A stretch of DNA of 64,000 nt, from positions 1-64,000 of the forward strand of contig REDA01000012.1 of assembly GCA_007693745.1 (NCBI GenBank), given 5' to 3'. Below are positions 45,373 to 54,720 of the stretch, piece after piece; the first letter of the stretch is position 1, and each line of letters opens with the position of its first letter. Made by a program: the position numbers and the translations under genes. The stretch comes from Balneolaceae bacterium (GTDB lineage Bacteria > Bacteroidota > Rhodothermia > Balneolales > Balneolaceae). The notes below the pieces were generated by a model that saw only the letters and a list, made by a program, of their open reading frames with translations, was not told the DNA's origin and made no database searches.

Positions 45373-46386
45373 ATGACCGTTATGAATAAAATCATCCCCT
45401 TATTTGCACTCTTTTTTTTCATTCCTTTTACTCTTACGGCGCAATCTGAGGAACCCCTGGCTGATCGCCTTACCGAAATGCTGAAGACCGATGTGTTTAA
45501 CATTGGAATTCTTCTGCAGTCGGAAGCTGTTTTTTCCCTGGATGACGACAACTTCAACGGGGGAAGAGCTTTCGACCTTGGAGCTACAAGAATGGACGTA
45601 CGAGGGGCGGTTGACGGTAACTTTACCTACCGGTTTCAACTTGACTACCGCCAGCAGATCAGTATTCTCGATGCGCAGGTGGGGTACCGCTTCAGTGACA
45701 AAGCTCATCTGATAGCCGGAGCGTTCAAGCCATTCACCAGCCGCGAGCTGGATCCCGGACCCGGCGATACCGACTTCATCAACCGGGCCCGACTGGTTCG
45801 GGCGATGATGAATCCGAGAGAGATCGGCCTGACTCTCCGCGGCAGGTCAGACCAGTTTAACTACGCCCTGGGAGTCTATAACGGAACCGGACTGAGCCGT
45901 ATGAACGACAACAAGTTTCTTTATACAGTGAGGTTGGGTTATCAGGTTGAAAGTGAATTCGGAACCTTTGACTTCGGCTTCAATGGTGCTTTCCACAATA
46001 CGGAATCGGACTCTGTAGGCGGAACCAAAGTCTGGTCTACCGGAAACCGCACCACCTACGGTGGTTTTGTCACCTACAACAGTGATACTTTTTTCGGTAC
46101 TGTCGAGTTTCTCCAGAGCAGTTTCGAAAGAGCGTTTACCGGAGATGAAACACTCACGGGCTTCTATATAACAGCCGGGCGTAACCTTACGGATAAAGAC
46201 CAGGTACTGGCACGCTACGACTACATCGGTTACGATGCCGTGGATGACAAATCAGATCTGATTGTTTTGGGATGGAACCATCAGGCTACAAGCCTGATCA
46301 GTTTTCAGGTGAACCTTCAGGCGCTGATACGCGAAGATGCCGACAATCAAATGGGTATCAGTGCACTGATGCAGTTTCAGTTTTAA
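45373..46386 (+). CDS. Porin of the phosphate-selective porin O/P family
   Basis: 337 residues: signal peptide (IPLFALFFFIPFTLTAQ) and a 16- to 18-strand barrel with family-like segments YRFQLDYRQQISILDAQVGY and GAFKPFTSRE, ending in LMQFQF with a terminal Phe. It gives passive entry of anions or small solutes through the outer membrane; phosphate preference is not certain from family alone. ATG at 45373 is used; an ATG three codons later (MNKIIPLF) is as good. No phosphate-transport genes are nearby. Confidence 0.85.
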   Translation: MTVMNKIIPLFALFFFIPFTLTAQSEEPLADRLTEMLKTDVFNIGILLQSEAVFSLDDDNFNGGRAFDLGATRMDVRGAVDGNFTYRFQLDYRQQISILDAQVGYRFSDKAHLIAGAFKPFTSRELDPGPGDTDFINRARLVRAMMNPREIGLTLRGRSDQFNYALGVYNGTGLSRMNDNKFLYTVRLGYQVESEFGTFDFGFNGAFHNTESDSVGGTKVWSTGNRTTYGGFVTYNSDTFFGTVEFLQSSFERAFTGDETLTGFYITAGRNLTDKDQVLARYDYIGYDAVDDKSDLIVLGWNHQATSLISFQVNLQALIREDADNQMGISALMQFQF

Positions 46387-46443
46387 AAAAGGTGTCTCCC
46401 TTTTAAACGTACGACGTTGTATCTGGGCTGAAAAGCTTGTAAT

Positions 46444-46478
46444 TTTGGCAACAAAACCGGCAAAAAACTGTATATTTG
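46444..46478 (+). promoter_or_regulatory. Bacteroidota-type promoter of tRNA-Met
   Basis: TATATTTG at 46471-46478 fits the -7 consensus TAnnTTTG used by the primary sigma factor of Bacteroidota, and the tRNA begins 7 bases later, where the transcript should start. A TTTG at 46444-46447 could be the -33 element, although the 23-base spacing is slightly long. Confidence 0.6.
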
Positions 46479-46484
46479 CCACAG

Positions 46485-46558
46485 GGGCCCGTAGCTCAGT
46501 CGGTCAGAGCAGTCGACTCATAATCGATTGGTCGGGGGTTCAAGTCCCTCCGGGCCCA
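46485..46558 (+). tRNA. tRNA-Met (CAT), elongator type
   Basis: Complete cloverleaf of 74 bases: acceptor GGGCCCG/CGGGCCC, D arm GCTC/GAGC, anticodon stem GTCGA/TCGAT with loop CTCATAA (CAT), variable TGGTC, T arm GGGGG-TTCAAGT-CCCTC. The first acceptor pair is G-C, so it is not an initiator tRNA with a mismatched 1-72. The CAT anticodon with this loop suits elongator Met; an Ile2 tRNA after lysidine modification is the alternative. CCA is not encoded. Confidence 0.93.
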
Positions 46559-46709
46559 CTTGGAAGTGGCTATCTGGCTGCTCCTGCGTAAGGAATTTTC
46601 TCAGTTTACCGGTACTTTTTATTATGTTACTGAAGCAAGACTGTACATATCTTCCAGGAGTAGTTTAAATGCCACAGACGTTCCAATCAGCACCCTGTAA
46701 AATGACCTG

Positions 46710-47090
46710 ATGTCCGAAAATGAATCTTTAAACCAATTTAAGGGCCTTGCCGTCTGGGACGATAAGGGAATGATGGAACGAATGCTTGGCGACTCAGATC
46801 TGGCTAAACTGATTATTGAACAGTTTTTAATCGATGCTCCCACCCAGATCGATGCTCTTTCAGAGCTTATAGAAAAAGGAGATCTGGCCATGATCAAACA
46901 GAGGGTACATGCCGTAAAAGGCGCATCTGCCAATGTTGGGGGAGAAGCCTTTAGAAAAGTTGCCTGCGCTGTTGAGGAGCTGGCTCAAAACCAGGATCTT
47001 GAGCAGATAAAAATTCTCTATCCGCTTTTATTGAAGAACTTTAAAGACCTTCAGGAGAGATTGAACAACTACTTAAAAAATCAGAACTGA
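46710..47090 (+). CDS. Hpt-domain phosphotransfer protein
   Basis: 126-residue four-helix Hpt protein with the phospho-accepting histidine at His67 in RVHAVKGASANVGG. It would shuttle phosphate between receiver domains of a phosphorelay. The next gene, 5 bases on, encodes a free receiver, so they probably act together, perhaps with a hybrid kinase elsewhere, for instance the one at 50014-53064, which already has its own Hpt. No output domain is present. Confidence 0.88.
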   Translation: MSENESLNQFKGLAVWDDKGMMERMLGDSDLAKLIIEQFLIDAPTQIDALSELIEKGDLAMIKQRVHAVKGASANVGGEAFRKVACAVEELAQNQDLEQIKILYPLLLKNFKDLQERLNNYLKNQN

Positions 47091-47095
47091 TCACT

Positions 47096-47488
47096 ATGAA
47101 AGCACTCATCGTTGAAGATGATCTTACCAGCAGGATGCTGCTTCAGGAACTTCTCAGGAAGTTCGGAAACTCTCATGTTGCCATTAACGGAGCCGAGGCT
47201 GTTGAAGCAGTAAAAATTGCGCTCAACAACAACGAACCCTATGATCTGATCTGCCTCGACATCATGATGCCGCAAATGAACGGACAGGAAGCGCTGAAAA
47301 AAATACGCGCCATGGAGGAAGAGAGAGGTATATTGTCCACCCGGGGATCAAAAATCATCATGACCACCTCACTTGCCGATCTGAACAACGTAACCAGTGC
47401 ATACAGTAATTTTTGCGATGCCTATATTGTGAAGCCTGTTCACGGTGAAACACTCTATAAAGAACTGGAAAAACTGAATCTTGTTTAA
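47096..47488 (+). CDS. Single-domain response regulator (CheY-like)
   Basis: 130 residues of receiver domain only. Phospho-acceptor Asp55 (LICLDIMMPQMNG), acidic pair Glu7-Asp8-Asp9, Thr90/Thr91 and Lys113 (YIVKPVHG) are all in place. The motif CxDAYIVKP and lack of an output domain make it a shuttle or a CheY-type effector of protein partners. It follows the Hpt gene by 5 bases and precedes the glycosidase lipoprotein by 36 bases. Confidence 0.9.
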   Translation: MKALIVEDDLTSRMLLQELLRKFGNSHVAINGAEAVEAVKIALNNNEPYDLICLDIMMPQMNGQEALKKIRAMEEERGILSTRGSKIIMTTSLADLNNVTSAYSNFCDAYIVKPVHGETLYKELEKLNLV

Positions 47489-47524
47489 TAAACACGATTC
47501 AGTTTGGTGATCCGTTCCTTCAGC

Positions 47525-50002
47525 ATGGCATCCTACCGAATACGATCTGCTTTTTTCTATCTGTTGCTGACCCTGACACTCTCCTTTCAGGCATGCAGAA
47601 CGGGAAGTCCTGTAACGGCAGACCATCCGATCGGTCAGCATTCGGACAGCTCTGTCACCGGCCAGCCTTATGCTCCGTCACTGCTCAGTGAATTCCGGGC
47701 TGCCTGGGTTGCCACTGTAGCCAATATCGACTGGCCTTCTCAACCGGGCTTAACTACTGATCAGCAAAAGGAAGAACTGATCCGGATTCTCGACAGAGCG
47801 GCATCCCTTCATCTCAATGCAGTCCTGTTTCAGGTGCGTCCAGCCGGAGATGCATTCTATAAATCTTCCTATGAACCCTGGTCTCCGTGGCTCACCGGTG
47901 AGATGGGAAAGGCTCCCGAACCCTATTATGATCCTCTTGAGTTTGCCGTGAAAGAAGCTCACAAGCGGGGACTGGAACTTCATGCCTGGTTTAATCCCTA
48001 CAGGGTTGGACATTCCAGCCATTCAGGAATCTACTCTGATGACCACATCAGTGTAACCCACCCCCATCTTGTTCACCAGTACGGCGATTTTCTCTGGCTT
48101 GATCCCGGATTGCCGGAAGCGCGCGAACATACACTGCGGGTGATTCTCGACGTCGTGCGCCGATATGACATCGACGCCGTTCACTTCGACGACTATTTCT
48201 ATCCCTATCCCTCCTATGCCGGCGGGGCAGATTTTCCGGATAGCCTCAGCTGGAATAAAGCAGCGGATCCCAACATCCTCATAAGCCGGGATGAATGGCG
48301 CAGAGAGAATGTAAATCAACTGATCCGGGAACTGTACGACAGAATCAGGGAGGTGAAACCTTTTGTCCGGTTTGGCATCAGTCCCTTTGGTATCTGGCGG
48401 CCCGGAACCCCCTGGCTTACCACGGGATTCGACACATACAGAGAACTTCATGCAGACGCCAGGCTCTGGCTGAACAGTGGATGGGTTGATTACTTCTCCC
48501 CTCAAATCTACTACCGAACGGATCAGATTGCGCAGCCTTTTCCAGTGATACTCAACTGGTGGAGTGATGAGAACATCAAGCAGCGCCATCTCTGGCCGGG
48601 CCTCTATACCAGCCGCCTCTGGACCGAAGAGAATCTGTGGCAGTCTTCTGAAATTACAGGACAGGTCTACACAGCAAGGGCCTTTCCCGGGGTTACGGGT
48701 GTGATCCACTTCAGCATGAAAACATTCCTGCAGAACAGTCAGCAGATTAATCAGATCCTTACTTCCGGTCCCTATGCACTTCCGGCAGTGGTTCCGGCTA
48801 CTCCCTGGCTGGATGAACCGCTTCCCGCACCCCCCCTTTTCTCCGTAACTGAGAATGAACAGCAGTGGAGACTCCGTTTTTATCACGACCCTGATAACCG
48901 AATCCGAAACCGGGTATTACAGATCCGGCGAAACGGAAATACTGATTCGGTCACGATTCCGGGTTCCCGAAAAGAGCTGATCTTTGATAACAGTCACAGA
49001 ATCCTCCCCGATTCATTTTCGCTTTTCTCGATGAATCAAACCGGAGGCACAAGCAGCAGTGTTGAATATTACTTTCAAAAACCGGCCCCCTTTCCTAAAT
49101 TCTCAGATCCCGCCATATTGCCTCGATCAGTCTGGAGTGAGGAACCGGCGGCGGGGATTCATGCCCATGCGGCCCGGCTCAGCGGCGGTGTCGAAGACAC
49201 CCTCCGTTTCGAAGATCTCTCTCTCACGATACACTCCCTTATGCGGTCCATGGCCTTTCCTGACAGGCTCCTGAAGCTGGATCTGGGCGAGGTGATGGAT
49301 GGGGACAACTACAGTGAGCTGGTTTCGTTTTCCCTTCGCCGTGGGGATGTCACAGAAACGGTTTCCATGCAGAGCGGAACCGCGATGAACTGGTACGGAT
49401 ATCACATTTCACTCCTTAAAACAGATTTTCAGCGAGAGATCGCCCATTTCGAACTTGCAACCACAGGGTCTCTGTCTGTTTCAAGAGCTTCACAGAGGGT
49501 TCCAGGAGATCATCGCCAACGGTTCAGGATACCCCATCTCGTAAACCGGATTGTTTATATTCAAACTTCTCTTCCGCCACACACTGACCAGGGTTCCGGT
49601 TTTAAAGATCGTCTGCGTTCTTATCAGGAGTTTAGTCAGAATCTAAACCTCTTCACCGATATTCCACACCACTTCTATATCTCACCGGACGGTGACATCT
49701 ACGAGGGAAGAAATCCGTCTATTGCCGGTGATACTGCAGGAAGGATGAATCCGGCCGGAGCTCTGCTTATATGGCTGCCTTCAACCCTCACCTCGGACGA
49801 ATCAGAAGCTGCTTCTGAGGCTGCATTGCGACTTACAACAAATCTGATGCAGCACTTTGATCTGGATCACAGTGATCTCTGTATGAGTGATGCTGCTGAA
49901 AGTAACTGTGTCTATGCCTGTTTTGGGGAAGAATGTGATAAATGGGATCGTGACAATCTCAGGAATTGGCTCAGAGAGCAGGTAATAGCAGGAGAGCTGT
50001 GA
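47525..50002 (+). CDS. GHL10 (DUF187) glycoside hydrolase-like lipoprotein fused to a degenerate amidase-like domain
   Basis: 825 residues from the ATG at 47525, which gives a lipobox signal (LTLSFQAC). The first half is a GHL10-type barrel: EFRAAWVATVANIDWP, LNAVLFQVRPAGDAFY, HAWFNPYRV, DAVHFDDYFYPYPSY with acidic candidates Asp-Asp. After a beta-sandwich-like linker the last ~140 residues look like an N-acetylmuramoyl-L-alanine amidase/PGRP fold: PHHFYISPDGDIYEGR is the family core, but the zinc-binding IVxHH block reads RIVYIQTSLPPH and the third ligand His is absent. The domain is therefore probably a binding module. It likely acts on cell-wall or surface glycans. Confidence 0.8.
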   Translation: MASYRIRSAFFYLLLTLTLSFQACRTGSPVTADHPIGQHSDSSVTGQPYAPSLLSEFRAAWVATVANIDWPSQPGLTTDQQKEELIRILDRAASLHLNAVLFQVRPAGDAFYKSSYEPWSPWLTGEMGKAPEPYYDPLEFAVKEAHKRGLELHAWFNPYRVGHSSHSGIYSDDHISVTHPHLVHQYGDFLWLDPGLPEAREHTLRVILDVVRRYDIDAVHFDDYFYPYPSYAGGADFPDSLSWNKAADPNILISRDEWRRENVNQLIRELYDRIREVKPFVRFGISPFGIWRPGTPWLTTGFDTYRELHADARLWLNSGWVDYFSPQIYYRTDQIAQPFPVILNWWSDENIKQRHLWPGLYTSRLWTEENLWQSSEITGQVYTARAFPGVTGVIHFSMKTFLQNSQQINQILTSGPYALPAVVPATPWLDEPLPAPPLFSVTENEQQWRLRFYHDPDNRIRNRVLQIRRNGNTDSVTIPGSRKELIFDNSHRILPDSFSLFSMNQTGGTSSSVEYYFQKPAPFPKFSDPAILPRSVWSEEPAAGIHAHAARLSGGVEDTLRFEDLSLTIHSLMRSMAFPDRLLKLDLGEVMDGDNYSELVSFSLRRGDVTETVSMQSGTAMNWYGYHISLLKTDFQREIAHFELATTGSLSVSRASQRVPGDHRQRFRIPHLVNRIVYIQTSLPPHTDQGSGFKDRLRSYQEFSQNLNLFTDIPHHFYISPDGDIYEGRNPSIAGDTAGRMNPAGALLIWLPSTLTSDESEAASEAALRLTTNLMQHFDLDHSDLCMSDAAESNCVYACFGEECDKWDRDNLRNWLREQVIAGEL

Positions 50003-50013
50003 ACAGAATCCCT

Positions 50014-53000
50014 TCAGAGGGAGCTTATGTTATCCAGAAGATACTGAATCTCGTCGATTGTCTTCTCAAGGCAAGCCTTCACATACTCCGGATGATCACG
50101 ATCCAGATTTTCCAGCCCGCGTGCAAGAAATGTAAGTCTGTCAAAGCTGACTGAAAGTGCAGTCCCTTTCACTTTGTGGGCTGTTTTCCTGATTTCATCC
50201 AGATTCAGATCCGAATCCTCCACATCAGAAAGCTCCCGGAAACGTCTCTTTGATTCTTCGAGAGACTGTTTTGCAGCCGGTAGCAATGCACTTAAAATAT
50301 CATCACTGCCATAAAAACGTTTCTTTAGCTGCCCCTCATTATAGTGCAGTTCTGAAGAAATAGTCCCATCGGCAGTTGTGTCTTCATCCGGATCCATGTC
50401 GCCAATGAGCCATCTGTCCACGATGCTCTTGACCTCCTCCCTGGTTACCGGTTTGCTCAAATAGTCATCCATGCCGGCTTCAAGGCACTTCTCCCTCTCA
50501 CCTTTCATTGTGCCGGCAGTGCATGCAATGATAGTTACCTCTTTGCCCGCCTCGCTGCGCCGAATGGCTTCCGTGGCGTCGTACCCGCTCATGATTGGCA
50601 TTTGAACATCCATAAAAATCATTTCGGGAAGCACTTTTAAAAATTTCTCCACAGCCTCTTCACCGTTTACAGCCTCTTCACATTGTACATTCGGATAGAG
50701 AGTCTTCAGAATCACCTTCAGGAGAAACCTGTTGGTTTCGTTATCCTCTGCGAGTAAAACCGTAAATTTCTGATCCGGATTGATCATGGGACGACTGCTC
50801 TCTGTCTGCAAGCCCGGTTTCCCGGTTTCACCCCGTCGAACTGTTTTTCCATTACCTGAAGGGGATCCATCCCCCGTATCGATTCCCGTTTCCACCAGGG
50901 CGTCCTCTTCTGTAACGGGCACTGCAGATATCTCAAAAGAGAAGGTGCTTCCCTGCCCGGGAACACTCTCCAGGGATAACGTACTTTTCATCAGTTTTAA
51001 AATACGGTTTGAAATGGCAAGACCCAGGCCGGTACCTCCAAACTCTCTGGTTACGGAACCGTCCACCTGAGAAAAGGCCTGGAATATTTTCTCCTGATTC
51101 TCCTCTGATATACCGATACCGGTATCCTTCACAGAAAAACGAATCCTTGGTTCATCACTGCCATTTACAATCCCAATGATAAGCTCCACATACCCTTTCT
51201 GAGTGAATTTCACAGCATTTCCCAAAAGATTCATCAGAATCTGCCGTATTCTGAGCTCATCCAGAACAAGCTTCTGCGGAACTTCTTCACTGATGTTGAT
51301 ACGAATTTCTATCTCTTTCTGCTCAGCCTGATACTGCAGAATTTCCCTCACCTTACTGCAGAGCAGATGCAGGTCTGTGACTACAGGATAGAGCTCCATG
51401 CGTCCGGCCTCAATCTTCGAGAGATCGAGAATATCATTCAGAATATCAAGCAAGGACTTCGCAGAATAATAGACCGTGCTCATGTACTTTTTCTGAACCT
51501 CATTCAGCCTGGTTTTTAACAGCAGATCACTGAAACCGATAATCCCATTCAACGGCGTTCGAATTTCATGACTCATGTTGGCAAGAAACTCAGATTTAGC
51601 CTGATTTGCAGATTCTGCCATTCTTTTGGAATCCAGAAGCTCTTTTTCCGCTTTCTTCCGAAGAGTAATATCCTGCACAGAGCCTACAAGCCTTACACAT
51701 TTTCCATGTTCCATAACGGGCTTACCAAAAAGGGCAATCCAGATTTTTTTTCCCGTAGCTGTGGATGCAGGGAGTTCCAGTTTATAAGACTGGTTTGTTT
51801 TAACCGCAGATTCGATAGCGGCCCTCAACTGAGCCCTGGAATTTTTAGAAATATATTTCTCAATCGCATCATCCAAAGCTTTGGTATTCTCATCCCGGAA
51901 TTCAAAAATCCTGCAGGTCATCTCCGTCATTTCAAGCCGGTTCGACTGAACATCCAGCACCCATCCGCCCACTTTCGCCAGCTCTCCGGCTTCCTCGAGT
52001 ATATCCTTGGCATTCCGCAGTTCATCCTGTATCATCCGCGATCCCGTCACATCCCTGAAACCGAGAAAGTACCCATTGATCAGATCCCGATGATCCACAA
52101 GAGGTTTGATAAATACCTCGTAGATCGTCACCGATTCTTCACTAATCTTCCGGTACTCGAATGAATCTTCTTTCTTTCCCTCAAGAATACGAATAAACTC
52201 CGGATCGTCTCTGAGCATGGTAAATGCAGATTTGCCCAGTATGCTTGTTTCGGTCTCGTTCAGAATCGTACGCATTGAGTGATTGGAATCGATCACGTGG
52301 AAAAATGAGTCGAGAATCAGAATCCCGGTATTCATCTCCTCTACAATTCTCTCCTTCGCAAACGGAACAATTTCGAATAACTTATATCGAAGCAAACCCA
52401 GCGAAATCAGAATGCCCGTTACCACAAATGTGAACGGTGTGAGATCCAGATAGTCCAGGGGTTTGATATCTGACAGATAGAGCATATTGGCAAGCCAGGG
52501 GACAAATGTCCCGATCAGAATGACACGGATCTGTTTTCTGTAAAGCGGGTTTACTTTGAAATATTTACGTACCAGCAGTATGGTGCCAAAGACCAGATAG
52601 CAATAGAATGTGACCGTAAAAAAGAGGTACCAGATGCCCGGCTGAAAATTAAGAAGCATCAGCCCGTCAGTTTCAATCAGACTGGACATGGTGTAATGGA
52701 GCTGATGCCACTCATTCGTCCAAACGATCAGCAGTGTTGCAACCGGCACAAAAAAGATCAGAGCCCGAATTTTTCTATCCAGATAGGAGTCGTATCCTGA
52801 ATACTGAAGAGTAAAAATTAACCAGAAAGCCGGTATCAAAGAGATGCCAATGTATTCTACTTTAACCCAAAAGAGTACCGTTTCAATATTGGTTGAAGCG
52901 AGTTCAAACGAGTAGGCAAGTGCCCAGATCGTCACCCCGCCCATCATGATGGCAAAAGTGCGTACTGGGCGGCCCGCCCTCAGAAAAATTATGGTTGTCG

Positions 53001-53064
53001 TAATGGCGGAGATGACCCCTGCTACAAACAGGGAGACCGCTATGACATTAACGTTGATATCCAT
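50014..53064 (-). CDS. Hybrid sensor histidine kinase (7TM-PAS-PAS-HisKA-HATPase-REC-Hpt)
   Basis: 1016 residues. Order: seven-helix N-terminal sensor of the histidine-kinase 7TM type (about 1-230), PAS (about 240-345), PAS (about 355-470), HisKA with His499 in [15 protein letters not shown], HATPase (N box LLGNAVKF, G boxes DTGIGIS and [11 protein letters not shown]), receiver with Asp819 ([13 protein letters not shown]) and a C-terminal Hpt with His963 ([13 protein letters not shown]). The phosphate path His-Asp-His is complete within one chain. The signal is unknown. Downstream receivers could include the CheY-like protein at 47096. It converges with the glycosidase gene, 11 bases between stops. 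Confidence 0.93.
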   Translation of the reverse strand: MDINVNVIAVSLFVAGVISAITTTIIFLRAGRPVRTFAIMMGGVTIWALAYSFELASTNIETVLFWVKVEYIGISLIPAFWLIFTLQYSGYDSYLDRKIRALIFFVPVATLLIVWTNEWHQLHYTMSSLIETDGLMLLNFQPGIWYLFFTVTFYCYLVFGTILLVRKYFKVNPLYRKQIRVILIGTFVPWLANMLYLSDIKPLDYLDLTPFTFVVTGILISLGLLRYKLFEIVPFAKERIVEEMNTGILILDSFFHVIDSNHSMRTILNETETSILGKSAFTMLRDDPEFIRILEGKKEDSFEYRKISEESVTIYEVFIKPLVDHRDLINGYFLGFRDVTGSRMIQDELRNAKDILEEAGELAKVGGWVLDVQSNRLEMTEMTCRIFEFRDENTKALDDAIEKYISKNSRAQLRAAIESAVKTNQSYKLELPASTATGKKIWIALFGKPVMEHGKCVRLVGSVQDITLRKKAEKELLDSKRMAESANQAKSEFLANMSHEIRTPLNGIIGFSDLLLKTRLNEVQKKYMSTVYYSAKSLLDILNDILDLSKIEAGRMELYPVVTDLHLLCSKVREILQYQAEQKEIEIRINISEEVPQKLVLDELRIRQILMNLLGNAVKFTQKGYVELIIGIVNGSDEPRIRFSVKDTGIGISEENQEKIFQAFSQVDGSVTREFGGTGLGLAISNRILKLMKSTLSLESVPGQGSTFSFEISAVPVTEEDALVETGIDTGDGSPSGNGKTVRRGETGKPGLQTESSRPMINPDQKFTVLLAEDNETNRFLLKVILKTLYPNVQCEEAVNGEEAVEKFLKVLPEMIFMDVQMPIMSGYDATEAIRRSEAGKEVTIIACTAGTMKGEREKCLEAGMDDYLSKPVTREEVKSIVDRWLIGDMDPDEDTTADGTISSELHYNEGQLKKRFYGSDDILSALLPAAKQSLEESKRRFRELSDVEDSDLNLDEIRKTAHKVKGTALSVSFDRLTFLARGLENLDRDHPEYVKACLEKTIDEIQYLLDNISSL

Positions 53065-53162
53065 CCGGCAACCGTGTGAAGTTATAACTCAGGGTTTCTT
53101 AATTGTACAGCAAAAAAATCAGAATAGAAAAACTACTGCCACAATTTCCCAAACAAATAGAG

Positions 53163-53301
53163 AGGGCTAAGCAAAACTGTTCAATGACCCAATCTCATCT
53201 TTGCCGTAAATTTAAAATCCCTGCATTCAGTAACTATACAACTGAATTAAATTTGCTTCCGCCTTGATCTTGTGCAAAACTTCTGGTTTTTCAAAGCCCC
53301 C
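53163..53301 (-). repeat. Dispersed intergenic repeat, copy 5
   Basis: About 139 bases between the hybrid kinase and isocitrate dehydrogenase genes. On the minus strand it starts GGGGGCTTTGAAAAACC, has blocks AAGATCAAGGCGGAAGCAAA and AGGGATTTTAAATTTACGGC, and ends GAACAGTTTTGCTTAGCCC. The variable middle forms an ATTCAGT/ACTGAAT stem. This is one of the least worn copies on the left half. Confidence 0.75.
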
Positions 53302-53334
53302 TTTTACATAAATCATACCCATCATCAAATGCGA

Positions 53335-54345
53335 TCAGTCGCGAAGCAGTTTACAGACGGCCTCTGTGAAGCTGCTGGTGGTACCTTCGCCTCCAATATC
53401 TTTTGTGCACTTTTCCTTGTGATCCTGAAGCACCGTGTAAACAGCCGAGCGAATTTTTTCTGCTTTACGGGTTTCTCCAAGATACTCAAGCATCATCAGT
53501 GCAGAAAAAAGAAGTGCCGTCGGGTTTGCAAGTCCCAAACCTGCAATATCCGGGGCTGATCCGTGCACTGCTTCAAAAATTGCAGCATCGTCACCGATAT
53601 TGGCCGCTCCCGTAACACCCAGGCCACCCACCAGCCCTGAGGCAAGATCAGAAAGAATATCCCCGAACAGGTTGGTGGTCACCACAACATCGAAGCGCTG
53701 CGGTCTGATCACCATCTGCATGGCCATGTTGTCAACAATGAGATCTTCAAATTCAATATCCGGATAGGAAGCAGCCACTTCTTTTCCAATCGTGAGAAAG
53801 AGCCCGGTTGTCAGTTTCAGAATGTTCGCTTTGTGAACCAGTGTCACCTTCTTTCTGTTGTGACTTCTTGCATATTCAAAAGCAGCCTTTATAATTTTCC
53901 GGCTCGCGTCACGGGTTACCACAGCAATACTCTCCGCATGCTCCTCATTCTCGCCAACCCAATGCTCTCTTCCGATGTAGAGCCCCTGGGTATTTTCCCG
54001 GAACAGTACAATATCCACTGCACGAAACGGGCTTTCAATGTTAGGCAATGATTTGGCCGGTCGGATATTGCTGTAGAGGTTGAACTTCTGCCGCAGCAGA
54101 ACATTTACTGACCTGAAACCGGACCCCACTGGTGTGGCCAGCGGTCCTTTCAGTGCTATACGATGTTTTTCAATAGCCGCGACTGTATCATCGGGTAAGG
54201 GTGTGGACAGATCCTTAAAAGCTCCTTCCCCGGCTCTTCTTTCAACCCAACCGATTTCTGCGCCTGATGCGCCGAGTATTGTTTTAACAGATTCAGTGAT
54301 TTCAGGGCCTATTCCATCACCCGGAATTATGACTACAGTATGCAT
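53335..54345 (-). CDS. icd: NAD-dependent isocitrate dehydrogenase
   Basis: 336 residues of the isopropylmalate/isocitrate dehydrogenase fold. VIIPGDGIGPEI opens the chain; GSGFRSVNVLLRQKFNLYSN carries isocitrate-binding Ser/Asn/Arg; the catalytic Tyr is in ENTQGLYIGREH and Lys in TLVHKANILKLTTGLF; the coenzyme loop IFEAVHGSAPDIAG lacks the NADP-specific Lys/Tyr/Arg, pointing to NAD. It converts isocitrate to 2-oxoglutarate in the TCA cycle. Homoisocitrate or 3-isopropylmalate dehydrogenase is less likely because of the Ser in GSGFRSVN. The symbol is by function. Confidence 0.9.
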   Translation of the reverse strand: MHTVVIIPGDGIGPEITESVKTILGASGAEIGWVERRAGEGAFKDLSTPLPDDTVAAIEKHRIALKGPLATPVGSGFRSVNVLLRQKFNLYSNIRPAKSLPNIESPFRAVDIVLFRENTQGLYIGREHWVGENEEHAESIAVVTRDASRKIIKAAFEYARSHNRKKVTLVHKANILKLTTGLFLTIGKEVAASYPDIEFEDLIVDNMAMQMVIRPQRFDVVVTTNLFGDILSDLASGLVGGLGVTGAANIGDDAAIFEAVHGSAPDIAGLGLANPTALLFSALMMLEYLGETRKAEKIRSAVYTVLQDHKEKCTKDIGGEGTTSSFTEAVCKLLRD

Positions 54346-54629
54346 TTTTTCTCGAAAATTTAACCGTGTGTTTATCTGCCAAATCAGATAGGTTCAGCGT
54401 TCGATCTGCCAGATTCCATTGCACCAGGCATTCTTTTACCCTCAATGACTTCCCGGCAAGGTCTCTTGAAACAGACAATATACCTCTGAATATAGGTAAA
54501 TCTGAATCGCCAAACACTTAAAACAGGTTGCCTCACTTTTGAGACGCTCCTGCAGCTCATTCCAGACTGAAGCATGAATCCCAACAGCTCTTTAATGAGA
54601 CCGGGCAGAGGTTCTTAATCATCACCGAG

Positions 54630-54648
54630 GCGTGAAGTTACTTCACGC
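54630..54648. promoter_or_regulatory. 19-base perfect palindrome upstream of the UMF1 gene
   Basis: GCGTGAAG-TTA-CTTCACGC, 8-base arms with a 3-base centre, ends 72 bases before the ATG of the transporter. No T tract follows, so it is not a terminator; an operator for a dimeric regulator is the better guess. The rest of the 375-base spacer holds no gene. Confidence 0.45.
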
Positions 54649-54720
54649 ATTTCGATTCTATTTCACTGTTGTTGATTTCAGAAAAATGTCCTATCTACCT
54701 CATCAATAATTGCACCGCAG

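Noticed and set aside
48023-48886. 287-codon minus-strand frame within the glycosidase lipoprotein
   Set aside because: No motif; the plus-strand glycosidase blocks run straight through.
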